DNA of 64,000 nt from Algibacter miyuki (GTDB lineage Bacteria; Bacteroidota; Bacteroidia; Flavobacteriales; Flavobacteriaceae), in the NCBI RefSeq assembly GCF_030409805.1, contig NZ_JAUFQP010000013.1, forward strand, positions 1,184,501 to 1,248,500, in the 5' to 3' direction. The stretch's first letter is position 1, and the number at the start of each line of letters is the position of its first letter. Below, in pieces: positions 1 through 8,211 of the stretch. Made by a program: the position numbers and the translations under genes. Below the pieces are notes generated by a model, which was not told the DNA's origin, searched no databases, and saw only the letters and a list, made by a program, of their open reading frames with translations.

Positions 1-1
1 A

Positions 2-79
2 TTATTTGTAGCTTTTGTAAAAGCAGGATTGAATTTTAATAAAAAACAAAAAAGCGCCAAGATGGCACAAAACGATTAG
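2..79 (+). CDS. pyrG: CTP synthase, C-terminal end (partial)
   Basis: Only the last 25 codons and the TAG stop are inside the window. The visible residues (LFVAFVKAGLNF, then a Lys/Gln-rich tail) match the end of the glutaminase domain of CTP synthase, which makes CTP from UTP, ATP and glutamine in the cytosol. Being just upstream of yidC on the same strand supports the call, because pyrG-yidC is a common gene order in Flavobacteriia. The fragment is too short for more than a moderate confidence. Confidence 0.72.
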   Translation, partial: LFVAFVKAGLNFNKKQKSAKMAQND

Positions 80-117
80 TGGATAGTTTTTTGAGTTAAA
101 AACTAAACGATTATACA

Positions 118-150
118 AGACCTGATAAGTTGCTGAAATTTATCGGGTCT
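118..150 (+). terminator. Hairpin between pyrG and yidC (attenuator or weak terminator)
   Basis: An 11-bp stem with one wobble pair (118-128 with 140-150) and an 11-nt loop is followed by AAAATTT, which is a poor U-tract. It may lower read-through from pyrG into yidC or stabilise an mRNA end. It ends 13 nt before the yidC start codon. Confidence 0.4.
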
Positions 151-163
151 AAAATTTAAATAG

Positions 164-2056
164 ATGGAAGAAAAAAAATTAGACCTTAATTCGATCATTG
201 GTTTTGTACTGATTTTCGGAATATTAGCTTACATGCTTTGGCAAAACCAACCTACTCCAGAAGAGCTTGAAGCCCAAGAAAAAGCAAAACAAGAACAACT
301 TGCAGTTGAAAATAATACAGCATCTCAAGCAGATACTAAAGTTGTTTCTGCAGATGATTTTAAGATTGAAGGTGTTTCCGATTCACTTCAATTAATTGCT
401 CTTCAAAATAAATTTGGTGCGTTTGCTTATGCAGCATCACAAGCTTCGGATAAAGAAACACTTGTAGAAACAGATGTTTTTACGTTAAAGTTTAATAATA
501 AAGGAGGATACCTGTCGGAGTTAAAACTTAAAAAGTTTGTAAACTACGATTCGCTTCCTATCTATTTAATAAAAAACAAAAATTCCGGTTTCAATATTAA
601 TTTTGGAACTACCGATAGCCGAATTTTAAATACAAAAGATTTATATTTTGTGCCATCTGTAACTAAAAACGGCGAAAACACGATTGTTTCCATGAAACTT
701 AAAGTGTCGGAATCTAAGTTTTTAGAATATCGTTACGAGTTAAAACCTAACGATTACATGATGGATTTCACGGTACGTTCTCAAGGTTTAGCCGATGTTA
801 TTAATGGATCACAAGCCGTTAATTTAGATTGGAGCTTAAAGGGATACCGTCATGCAAAAAGTATTTCTTACGAAAACAGGTATACTGATATTCATTACGA
901 ATACGAGGGCGGGAAAGCTAATTACACAGGCGCTCGTGATACTGATGAAGATTTGGAAGATGTAACCTGGATAGGTTACAAACAGCATTTCTTTTCATCT
1001 GTATTATTAACAGACGCTCCGTTTAAAACAGCACAAATTAAATCAGAAAACTTGGTTGATGACGAAGCTATAGATACTGTTTATACTAAAAGTTTCGATG
1101 CTAAAATGCCATTTGTATTACAAGCTGGAGAGATTAGCCAGTCTATGGATTTCTACTTTGGACCAAACGATTTTGAGGTAGTAAATGGTTACGATCGTAA
1201 TTTGGACGAATTAGTGCCATTTGGTTGGGGGCTTTTCGGTTGGATTAACCGATACATTTTTACGCCTTTATTCGCGTTTTTAGCAGGTTTTTTACCTTAC
1301 GGAATTGCCATTATTGCCATGACGGTTTTAATTAAATTAATGCTTTCATTTGTACAATACAAGCAGTTTTTATCGCAAGCGAAACTTAAAATTCTAAAAC
1401 CAGAATTAGACGCTATTCGTGAAAAGCATAAAGACAATAAAATGAAAGCGCAACAAGAAACTATGGCGTTGCAAACCAAAGCAGGAGCAAGCCCTATGGC
1501 GGGTTGTTTACCAGCTTTAGTACAGCTTCCTGTATTCTATGCTTTGTTTCAATTTTTTCCTTCGGCGTTCGATTTAAGACAAAAATCATTCCTTTGGGCA
1601 GACGATTTATCATCTTATGATGTTATTGCAGATTTACCATTCCACATTCCGTTTTATGGAAATCACGTGAGTTTGTTCCCGTTATTAGCGTCGGTTGCTA
1701 TTTTCTTTTACATGCAACTTACAACAGGGCAGCAAGTGGCGTCGCAACCGCAACAAGAAGGTATGCCTGATATGGGGAAAATGATGAAGTACATGATGTA
1801 TTTCTCTCCAATTATGATGTTGTTTTTCTTTAACAACTATGCGTCAGGATTAAGTTTATATTACTTTATCTCGAACTTAATTAGTATCGGAATTATATTA
1901 GTGATTAAGAATTTTATTTTAGATGAAGATAAAATTCACGCTCAAATTCAAGAGAAGAAAAAACAACCTAAGAAAGAAAATCGTTTTCAGAAAAAAATGG
2001 CTGAAATGATGGAGCAAGCTGAAAAGCAGAAACAAGCTCAAAAGGGTAAAAAATAA
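164..2056 (+). CDS. yidC: Membrane protein insertase YidC
   Basis: This protein inserts and folds inner-membrane proteins, alone or with SecYEG. At 630 aa it has the Gram-negative layout: an N-terminal anchor (about residues 10-26), a large periplasmic beta domain (about 80-340), then the conserved 60KD_IMP core with membrane segments near 362-395, 441-465, 500-519 and 539-585. The C-terminal tail is very Lys/Gln-rich, as expected for ribosome contact. Lys391 appears to sit where E. coli has the hydrophilic-groove Arg366; this is an inference from manual alignment. The gene lies 84 nt after pyrG and ends at a strong terminator, so it is either the last gene of that operon or a single unit. 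Confidence 0.97.
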   Translation: MEEKKLDLNSIIGFVLIFGILAYMLWQNQPTPEELEAQEKAKQEQLAVENNTASQADTKVVSADDFKIEGVSDSLQLIALQNKFGAFAYAASQASDKETLVETDVFTLKFNNKGGYLSELKLKKFVNYDSLPIYLIKNKNSGFNINFGTTDSRILNTKDLYFVPSVTKNGENTIVSMKLKVSESKFLEYRYELKPNDYMMDFTVRSQGLADVINGSQAVNLDWSLKGYRHAKSISYENRYTDIHYEYEGGKANYTGARDTDEDLEDVTWIGYKQHFFSSVLLTDAPFKTAQIKSENLVDDEAIDTVYTKSFDAKMPFVLQAGEISQSMDFYFGPNDFEVVNGYDRNLDELVPFGWGLFGWINRYIFTPLFAFLAGFLPYGIAIIAMTVLIKLMLSFVQYKQFLSQAKLKILKPELDAIREKHKDNKMKAQQETMALQTKAGASPMAGCLPALVQLPVFYALFQFFPSAFDLRQKSFLWADDLSSYDVIADLPFHIPFYGNHVSLFPLLASVAIFFYMQLTTGQQVASQPQQEGMPDMGKMMKYMMYFSPIMMLFFFNNYASGLSLYYFISNLISIGIILVIKNFILDEDKIHAQIQEKKKQPKKENRFQKKMAEMMEQAEKQKQAQKGKK

Positions 2057-2081
2057 TTTTTAATTATTCATTTATAAAAAA

Positions 2082-2110
2082 AGACTATCTGAAGAGATAG
2101 TCTTTTTTTG
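2082..2110 (+). terminator. Rho-independent terminator after yidC
   Basis: A perfect 9-bp stem (agactatct, 2082-2090, with 2095-2103), a GAAG loop and a following T-run end yidC transcription. The A-run on the left would let it also act for the convergent minus-strand gene. Confidence 0.85.
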
Positions 2111-2139
2111 TGCTCTTTTTTATGATTGACACCGCTATT

Positions 2140-3135
2140 CTATTTTGTAAAAATTAAGATTATAATAGCTATTAACAATATTACTAGAATGATATATATA
2201 AGATTCAGTCGTTTCTTTTGAAGATTAATAATTTGTGCAGAGGCTTCTTCGTTTTTTAGAACTTGTTTATTTAGATTTAGTAATTCTGTATCCTTTTCTT
2301 CAATGAGACGTTTTCGTTCTTTATGAATATTAACCATTTTTTGCAGAAATGCGCCAACTGAAGTGGGTGTAGATAATCCCATATCAGATACTTTTTGAAG
2401 TAATGTTACATCGGCATCATGGCCAATTCCCGTAATAAAAGGAACGGGGATTTCAATGACTTTTTTACATAATTCAATATGGTTAAATACTTCAAGGCCA
2501 CTCCCGCCTCCACGCATAATAATCAAAATATCGGTATCGCTAAAATTATAATTATTAATGAATTTTATTAATTCAACTTCTGAAGATAAATTACATTTAT
2601 TATGACGAATAGTATAGTATTTATAATCTTGAAGCTGTTTTAAATAATCGGCCTGTGACGTAGATTGAATACCTGTAATAACATCTAACACAGGTTGGCT
2701 TCCTTCTTGCATTTTATTTAAAAGAATATCTTGTATTACAGGAAATTCTCTATTGAAACGTTCACGCACGATATCGTACTCCACCTTAGAAATAAGTTGC
2801 TCTTTAGCTTTATATTCTAATATTTTCGTAGTTCTAAAAAAGACAGGCACGCGTGAATCTAACGTAATATTTTGCCCCTTATGGATATAACCTTCCATTT
2901 GATAATAATTCCCAGAGGTGAGTTGTGATTTTAAATCGGGTGTTAGTTGTAAAGCAATTTTGTTTTTCCTGTTTTTATCGTGTAATTCATCATAATAACA
3001 GGCGCCATATAATTTACCTTTCCTGTCGAAAAAGAAACCTTCAAGTGAAATAATTTTAGCATCTAATGTCGATGTCAGACTTTGTGGGTAAAGCGAAGTA
3101 AGTGTTGAAACAGTATAAGTGTTTATTTTATCCAT
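2140..3135 (-). CDS. Short exonuclease VII large-subunit (XseA)-like protein with C-terminal membrane segment
   Basis: Residues 1-110 resemble the OB-fold nucleic-acid-binding part of XseA, and residues about 115-260 resemble its nuclease core. The core keeps RGGGS (208-212), GIGHDAD (236-242) and TPTS (256-259), which hold the Arg, His and Asp needed for catalysis in E. coli ExoVII. The protein differs from normal XseA (about 400-480 aa) in two ways. The long coiled-coil that binds XseB is cut to about 45 residues (265-310), and a hydrophobic segment (311-329) ends the chain. No xseB-like gene is nearby. I infer a tail-anchored nuclease facing the cytosol; whether it acts as ExoVII is unknown. 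Confidence 0.75.
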   Translation of the reverse strand: MDKINTYTVSTLTSLYPQSLTSTLDAKIISLEGFFFDRKGKLYGACYYDELHDKNRKNKIALQLTPDLKSQLTSGNYYQMEGYIHKGQNITLDSRVPVFFRTTKILEYKAKEQLISKVEYDIVRERFNREFPVIQDILLNKMQEGSQPVLDVITGIQSTSQADYLKQLQDYKYYTIRHNKCNLSSEVELIKFINNYNFSDTDILIIMRGGGSGLEVFNHIELCKKVIEIPVPFITGIGHDADVTLLQKVSDMGLSTPTSVGAFLQKMVNIHKERKRLIEEKDTELLNLNKQVLKNEEASAQIINLQKKRLNLIYIILVILLIAIIILIFTK

Positions 3136-3434
3136 AACGTAATACGTTCTTCTAGTTTAGAACTAAAAGGATTATAGCAGCACACTCACAAAAAAAATGT
3201 GTTGAGAGTAAATTGATGATGTAACTTTTATTCCTATTAATAAAAAAGAGGTAACGAGGTATTGTACAGAGTGTTTCTAGTACAATAATCGTTTTATGGA
3301 CTGAAGCAAATTACGAAGAATATTACAAGTATTATAAAAATAATCTAACTAAGACGTAAGATTTTATGTGAAATATATAAGAAAGATTTCTTTATTTTAA
3401 AAAAATATACTCCAATTCTATAATTTGTAAAATA
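3136..3434. other. Intergenic stretch without a gene
   Basis: This roughly 300-nt AT-rich gap lies upstream of the XseA-like gene and downstream of the TonB receptor terminator. I see no coding sequence. It holds one imperfect regulatory-looking feature, a 7-bp inverted repeat attgtac/gtacaat at 3261-3267 and 3280-3286 with a 12-nt spacer, of unknown meaning. Confidence 0.5.
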
Positions 3435-3475
3435 AAAAACCTGCAAGATTAAGTCTAATCTTGCAGGTTTTTTAA
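3435..3475 (-). terminator. Strong terminator after the TonB receptor gene
   Basis: A perfect stem of at least 11 bp (ctgcaagatta, 3441-3451, with 3456-3466) with an AGTC loop is flanked by an A-run on the left and a T-run on the right. It ends the minus-strand receptor gene and could work in both directions. Confidence 0.88.
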
Positions 3476-3488
3476 AGGTGGATTGCAC

Positions 3489-5762
3489 TTAAAGTTTATA
3501 GGTGAATCCTAAATTAATGTTTCTTCCCATATTAAAAATACCGTCGGCTTTTAAGCGCGATAAATGGTTAATATAAGTTTTGTTAGTCAAGTTATTTCCT
3601 GAAATTGTAATTTGTAAATCATTACTAAAAACAGAAACTACACCACCAAAACCAGCACTTAATAAGCTGTATCCTCCTGTATTTGTTTCAAAAGTACTTA
3701 CATTGTTTTGATCGAAAGCGGTTAGTAGCTTTACAAAAGCATAACCATCATTAAACCATGATTTGTTAAATTCTACACGCACCATGTTGGTTAAAGTATT
3801 CGCTGGAATTAGCGGTAAATAACTGTCATCATCATCATCATTTTTTCCAGTCACCATTTCAAAACTCGATTCAAAATGTAACCAATCTATTGGGTGTGGG
3901 TGTAAATGGAAACCAAATTCACCACCATAAAGTTTAGCATCGTCTTGTAAATAATTATAAACAGGATCGTCGTTAATAACGCTGCCATCTGGCGAAAGGA
4001 AAATATAGTTATTTATTTTGTTGTAAAATCCGTTGGCAAACAATTCTAAATGTTCATTTTGAAACTCTAAAGATAAATCTGTTTGAAAGTTTTGCTCACT
4101 TTTCAGATTTTCATTACCAATTTCGTATCTATTTGAACCTTCATGGCTACCTTCCGAAGTTAATTCTGATAAATTTGGCGCTCTAAAACCAGAGGCTAAA
4201 TTTAATCTCACTGTTAGATTTTTTGCAATATCAGTCTTAACACCAAAAGCACCATTGAAGCTGTTAAAGCTTTTGTTTAGTCCATCTAAAACATCTATAG
4301 TTCTAGTATCAAAGCGAGCACCAATTTGCACATCGGCTTTTTCAAAATGGATGTGAGATGTTCCTAAAATACCAAAATCGTTTGTGGTAGCATCGGGAAT
4401 AAGTTGCTCTTCACCATAATTGGCATTCGTTTGGTGCATACCTTGCACGCCAACAATTGTTTCAAACTTACCTAGTTGCGGTAAATTATATTTAATATCG
4501 TAATTAGCGGTTTTAAGCTTCATGTGTAATGCCGCTGCTAAAATGTCGTCATCATGATCTTCATCGTGGTGTTCTTCATCTTCATGATCATCATGTTCAT
4601 CTTCTTCGTGCTCATCATGTTCGTCATCCTCATCATGATGGTGCTCTTCTTCAAACTCCTTTCTATCATTATAAATATAACCTAAATTGATATCTAGTCT
4701 AGAATTATCAAAAAATAAGGTTGATTTAGAACTCAATACATGGTTTGTAATATCTTGATAAGGCAGTAATGGTGTACGGTTAGTAGATTGTTCTCCAAGT
4801 TCTTCCGGAATACCAAGTTTAGAATGATTTACATTATAGCGAAATTCTGTTTTAAACTTTGAAATTTGATAACCTACACCAGCTTTAAAATCTTGTTCTC
4901 TAAAACGAGTGTTTGTTACACGGTAGTCTTCCGTATTATAATCTGAATGTTCTGCTAAACTTCCTCTAAATAAAAATTTCCAATTATTTTCTGAAGTTTT
5001 ATAACCTGCATTCGTATTAAAACCTTGCGTATTGCTGAAATAATTTCCGCTAAAATCTCCTGAAGACTTGCCGTTTTCAGCAAATCGTTCTGGGTTTAAA
5101 TATAAAACACCACCAAGCGCATCGCTACCATAGAGTAGGGAAGCAGGGCCTTTTATAACTTCTACACTTTCAATTCCAGCATGGTTTACGCCTAGACCGT
5201 GTTCACTACCAAATTGTTGGTTTTCTAGTCGTACACCTTGCGTGTAAACCAAAACACGATTTGAACTCAAACCTCTAATTACGGGTTTTCCAATACTCAT
5301 TCCAGTGGTTACACTTTCTACACCAGCAATATTTGTAATTCCATCGGCAAGGGTTACAGCACCTTTTGATTTAAGGGATTTAATAGATTTTTGTTCCACT
5401 TTCATTACGTTATCGCGTTGTAATTTGTGGAAAGGTGTTGAAATAATAATGCTCTCCATTTCAATAGCTGAAGGCACTAATTCAATTTTTATTGCTGTTG
5501 AGATAGGAATTACAATTTTAATAGATTGTGTTTCGTAACCAATCATAGAAAATAACACATTGTAACTTCCTGATGGTAGGTTTTCTAATGAAAATATTCC
5601 GTTTTCGTCGGTACTTGTGCCTTGTTCTAAATCAGGTAAATAGATGTTTACAAAGGTTAATTTATCGTTGTTAGAAGCGTCTAAAACTTCACCATGTATT
5701 GTATTTTGAGCATATAAGCTCGAAATTGCTAAAAATAGCAATGCGTTTAAGAGTGTGCGCAT
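3489..5762 (-). CDS. TonB-dependent receptor with His/Asp-rich loop, probable metal uptake
   Basis: This 757-aa outer-membrane receptor has a signal peptide ending near LYAQ, a CarboxypepD_reg-like domain (about 20-100), a plug domain (about 115-225) and a 22-strand barrel ending in an aromatic-type C-terminus (LGFTYKL). An extracellular-loop region at about residues 371-405 is almost entirely His, Asp and Glu, with ten His. Such loops capture zinc or similar metals in receptors such as Neisseria ZnuD, so metal uptake is the likely role. It follows, by 99 nt on the same strand, a small His/Cys-rich exported protein and a membrane protein, which probably form one operon. The exact metal cannot be told from sequence. 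Confidence 0.92.
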   Translation of the reverse strand: MRTLLNALLFLAISSLYAQNTIHGEVLDASNNDKLTFVNIYLPDLEQGTSTDENGIFSLENLPSGSYNVLFSMIGYETQSIKIVIPISTAIKIELVPSAIEMESIIISTPFHKLQRDNVMKVEQKSIKSLKSKGAVTLADGITNIAGVESVTTGMSIGKPVIRGLSSNRVLVYTQGVRLENQQFGSEHGLGVNHAGIESVEVIKGPASLLYGSDALGGVLYLNPERFAENGKSSGDFSGNYFSNTQGFNTNAGYKTSENNWKFLFRGSLAEHSDYNTEDYRVTNTRFREQDFKAGVGYQISKFKTEFRYNVNHSKLGIPEELGEQSTNRTPLLPYQDITNHVLSSKSTLFFDNSRLDINLGYIYNDRKEFEEEHHHDEDDEHDEHEEDEHDDHEDEEHHDEDHDDDILAAALHMKLKTANYDIKYNLPQLGKFETIVGVQGMHQTNANYGEEQLIPDATTNDFGILGTSHIHFEKADVQIGARFDTRTIDVLDGLNKSFNSFNGAFGVKTDIAKNLTVRLNLASGFRAPNLSELTSEGSHEGSNRYEIGNENLKSEQNFQTDLSLEFQNEHLELFANGFYNKINNYIFLSPDGSVINDDPVYNYLQDDAKLYGGEFGFHLHPHPIDWLHFESSFEMVTGKNDDDDDSYLPLIPANTLTNMVRVEFNKSWFNDGYAFVKLLTAFDQNNVSTFETNTGGYSLLSAGFGGVVSVFSNDLQITISGNNLTNKTYINHLSRLKADGIFNMGRNINLGFTYKL

Positions 5763-5861
5763 AAAAATAAGTGTTTGCGTTTTTCTTCATCTATACTTGT
5801 TTTGAAGAAAACGGATTAATTTAACTGAATATAAACCCCGAAAGAAGGAGCTAGCTGAAAA

Positions 5862-6194
5862 TTAAATTAACGCAGGTGGACCACGAAGAGAAACTTGTAG
5901 TCGTTGGAATTCACTAATGAAATTGTATTGAGAAACAATTTCTAAAAGAATATCTTTTTCAATAAAAACATTAAATGTAAAGTTTGAAAAGGAGAAATTT
6001 TTATTTAAATGAAACTTATGAAATTCACAATTATAATCTACTTTATGAATATGTGTTGAACTACCTCCTTCGCAAACGGTGTGTTGGTGATGGGCAAAAA
6101 TATGGGCGAATTTTTCTACCGATGGCACAAACAAATTTGCCACCAGCACAAATGTTAGTATTTTAAAGACGCTATGTGTTCTAATAAAATCCAC
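5862..6194 (-). CDS. Small exported His/Cys-rich protein
   Basis: This 110-aa protein starts with GTG, whose first base overlaps the TAG stop of the preceding membrane-protein gene (TAGTG), a sign of translational coupling. An N-terminal hydrophobic stretch (about residues 10-25) looks like a signal sequence or anchor. The middle (about 30-65) holds clustered His and two Cys (HHQH, C, HIHK, C, HKFH). Together with the downstream His-rich TonB receptor, this suggests a periplasmic metal-binding accessory. I do not recognise a named family; function is inferred from composition and context. Confidence 0.7.
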   Translation of the reverse strand: MDFIRTHSVFKILTFVLVANLFVPSVEKFAHIFAHHQHTVCEGGSSTHIHKVDYNCEFHKFHLNKNFSFSNFTFNVFIEKDILLEIVSQYNFISEFQRLQVSLRGPPALI

Positions 6195-6688
6195 TAATCA
6201 GCAAAGCATTTAAAACCGAAACGACGAAGCATTTTCTTTTCGAAATCCCAGAAAAATTTATATTGACCAAAAATCCATCCAATTAAAACCAAAAGGATTT
6301 GGTAAAAAATGAAACCAATAACAATGTATAATACCCAATAGGCAAAGGTTGGTAAGTTTTCTTTATTAATTCCCATCATTTTTATTAACGGGCGACTTAC
6401 AAACATCGAGGATGAACCTGTTGTGGCAAAAACAAGAAATATGCTAATAAGTTCCCAACGGTAGTTTACGGCCCATTTTTTTTCAAGCTTTTCGAAAATT
6501 ATCAATGTCAATTTTAAAAGAATATAAAATATAACCGCTGCTATAACCAAAGTAATAGTTATCTGATTATTAAAAATAAGCGTTGCCAATTTAAAAGAAG
6601 AATAGCCCAAACCGATCAATCCTAACAAAGGAAAGATGAGTTGCCAATTACGGCTAATTTGCCAATTTTCTTTAAATTTTTGCACCAT
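6194..6688 (-). CDS. Four-helix membrane protein (DUF6787-like)
   Basis: The 164-aa protein has hydrophobic segments near residues 17-37, 42-63, 80-100 and 115-143 and ends in a basic, aromatic segment. It resembles the DUF6787 family of Bacteroidetes, whose function is unknown to me. It is first in a set of three same-strand genes (this gene, the His/Cys-rich protein, the TonB receptor) and overlaps the second by one base. That may link it to metal uptake or homeostasis, but no residues show a mechanism. Confidence 0.75.
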   Translation of the reverse strand: MVQKFKENWQISRNWQLIFPLLGLIGLGYSSFKLATLIFNNQITITLVIAAVIFYILLKLTLIIFEKLEKKWAVNYRWELISIFLVFATTGSSSMFVSRPLIKMMGINKENLPTFAYWVLYIVIGFIFYQILLVLIGWIFGQYKFFWDFEKKMLRRFGFKCFAD

Positions 6689-6723
6689 AAGCGTTTAAAG
6701 ATGCAAAAATAACTAAAAGAGTT

Positions 6724-7164
6724 TTAAATTCTAGGATTGTAAGGGCCTAATCTTTGTTTATATTGTGTTTGAAAGAAGATAAAGTAGTTGTAAAGCTTGT
6801 AATTTACGTCGTATCCGTAATCGATATTGTTCTGGTAATCAATTTGTAACTCGTATAAATTGGGGTCGAATCGAAAGGGCTGTAGCACCCGTTGATTCCA
6901 CTCAAGAACGTATTGGTAATTTCTGCTTTCTAAATATTGTTGCGAATAGAAACCTTCAGGTCTTGCTCGACTCGCTAACCAAAAGTTAAATCCAGGTTCG
7001 ATAATAATAATTTCGTATTCTAATTCATCATTAGAAATGGTAACGGTATCGCTCAGTTTTACATTTTCTGAAACTTCGTTTTTTGTTGTGTTTTTTATGG
7101 GCTTACTGGTATTACAGCTCACCATAAATGCACAGACTAATAAAGTATATATAACTGTTTTCAT
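6724..7164 (-). CDS. Lipoprotein of the DUF6146-like family
   Basis: The 146-aa product has a lipoprotein signal with the lipobox Cys at about residue 17 (FMVSC), a Ser/Thr/Lys linker, then a compact C-terminal domain rich in Tyr, Asn and Gln (residues about 50-146) typical of the Bacteroidetes DUF6146 family. It is likely anchored in the outer membrane, facing the periplasm. Function is unknown. It sits 35 nt upstream of the DUF6787-like gene on the same strand and may be transcribed with it. Confidence 0.78.
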   Translation of the reverse strand: MKTVIYTLLVCAFMVSCNTSKPIKNTTKNEVSENVKLSDTVTISNDELEYEIIIIEPGFNFWLASRARPEGFYSQQYLESRNYQYVLEWNQRVLQPFRFDPNLYELQIDYQNNIDYGYDVNYKLYNYFIFFQTQYKQRLGPYNPRI

Positions 7165-7324
7165 AACTTTTATTTGTTTTAATAAATGTACATAGCTTTA
7201 CTGAATTTACATATAAAGAATGCGTTAAGTGCTCTTTTGGCTGAGGGAACAGGGGAGAGACATTATTTTAAAGTTACAAAACTATTTATGAAATGTTTGA
7301 AATCGAGATGTTTTTAACAAAAAA

Positions 7325-7353
7325 AAAGAGTCAAATACGACATTTGACTCTTT
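7325..7353 (-). terminator. Terminator after the DUF937 gene
   Basis: A perfect 12-bp stem (7325-7336 with 7342-7353) with a 5-nt loop lies 24 nt past the stop codon of the minus-strand gene and is followed on that strand by a T-run. Confidence 0.85.
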
Positions 7354-7377
7354 ATAATATATGTTATAATTCAGGAA

Positions 7378-8013
7378 TTATTTTCCGAAAAGGCCACCTA
7401 AAAGACCGCCAATACCGCCTTCTTTGCTTGCTTTTCCTAGTACCATTCCAGCAACATCGTCAACAACGCTTCCGTCGCCATCGGCATCTAAAATAGATTC
7501 TAAGAAACTTTGTTCAGAATCAGCAGAGTTACCGCCAAGTAAACCACCAAGTAAATCGCCAACACCGTTAGAGGCGCTTACGTTTTGTTCTTTGGCTTGG
7601 TTACCTAAAACACCCATTAAAATTGGCGCTGCAACTTTTAATATGTTAGCAACAGAACTAGCATCTAAGCCAGATTTCTGACCAATAACTTGTTCTACAC
7701 CGCTTTGTTTAGCACCCAACACATGACCTAATATTTTCTCACCATCATTTTTTACGGCATCATCAACACCACCACTAAATAAACCGCCAAGGTTATCTAA
7801 AATGTTTCCGTTTTGTTTACTTTGTATGGCACCCATAAGTCCTGCTGCTCCTTCTGGAGTTGCTGCATTACGTTGCATCGCTTTCATTAAAACTGGTAAA
7901 GCCATTGTTAACACACTACCTGTTTTGTCTGTGTCGTTTCCGGTAGAACCAGCGACACCGCTAATGATTGATTTTCCTAAGTCGCTGTTTAATAAGTCTA
8001 AAATTCCTGACAT
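7378..8013 (-). CDS. DUF937 domain-containing protein
   Basis: I place the start at the ATG at 8013 (MSGILDLL), giving 211 aa. The frame is open to 8091, but the extra 26 residues do not fit the family. The protein is rich in Gly, Ala and Leu with repeated helical segments, including LGKSIISGVAG, VLGNQ and two GGLLGG stretches, as in the DUF937 family (YidB-like). The C-terminus is glycine-rich (GGLLGGLFGK). No signal peptide or catalytic motif is visible. Function unknown; probably a soluble helical protein. It has its own terminator, so it is likely a single transcription unit. Confidence 0.85.
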   Translation of the reverse strand: MSGILDLLNSDLGKSIISGVAGSTGNDTDKTGSVLTMALPVLMKAMQRNAATPEGAAGLMGAIQSKQNGNILDNLGGLFSGGVDDAVKNDGEKILGHVLGAKQSGVEQVIGQKSGLDASSVANILKVAAPILMGVLGNQAKEQNVSASNGVGDLLGGLLGGNSADSEQSFLESILDADGDGSVVDDVAGMVLGKASKEGGIGGLLGGLFGK

Positions 8014-8154
8014 GTTTATTTTGTTTTTTAAGTAATACCTATTTAGAAGAAAAAGGTATTTCGGGTTTGTAAATTTGATTTCAAGGTACAAAAAAAGTCC
8101 TTACTTCTAATATTAGGACACATAATTTACTGTTAGGTCACCTATAAAATAAAG

Positions 8155-8185
8155 AAACCCTCAAAACAAAAAGTTAAGAGGGTTT
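8155..8185 (-). terminator. Terminator after serA
   Basis: An 8-bp stem (aaaccctc, 8155-8162, with gagggttt, 8178-8185) and a 15-nt A-rich loop lie just beyond the serA stop on the minus strand; that strand reads a T-run afterwards. Confidence 0.7.
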
Positions 8186-8211
8186 TTATAAAATTAAATT
8201 AAGACTAATTC

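Noticed and set aside
3261..3286. Inverted repeat attgtac/gtacaat in the 3136-3434 gap
   Set aside because: Only 7-bp arms with a 12-nt spacer and no adjacent promoter box; not enough to call an operator.
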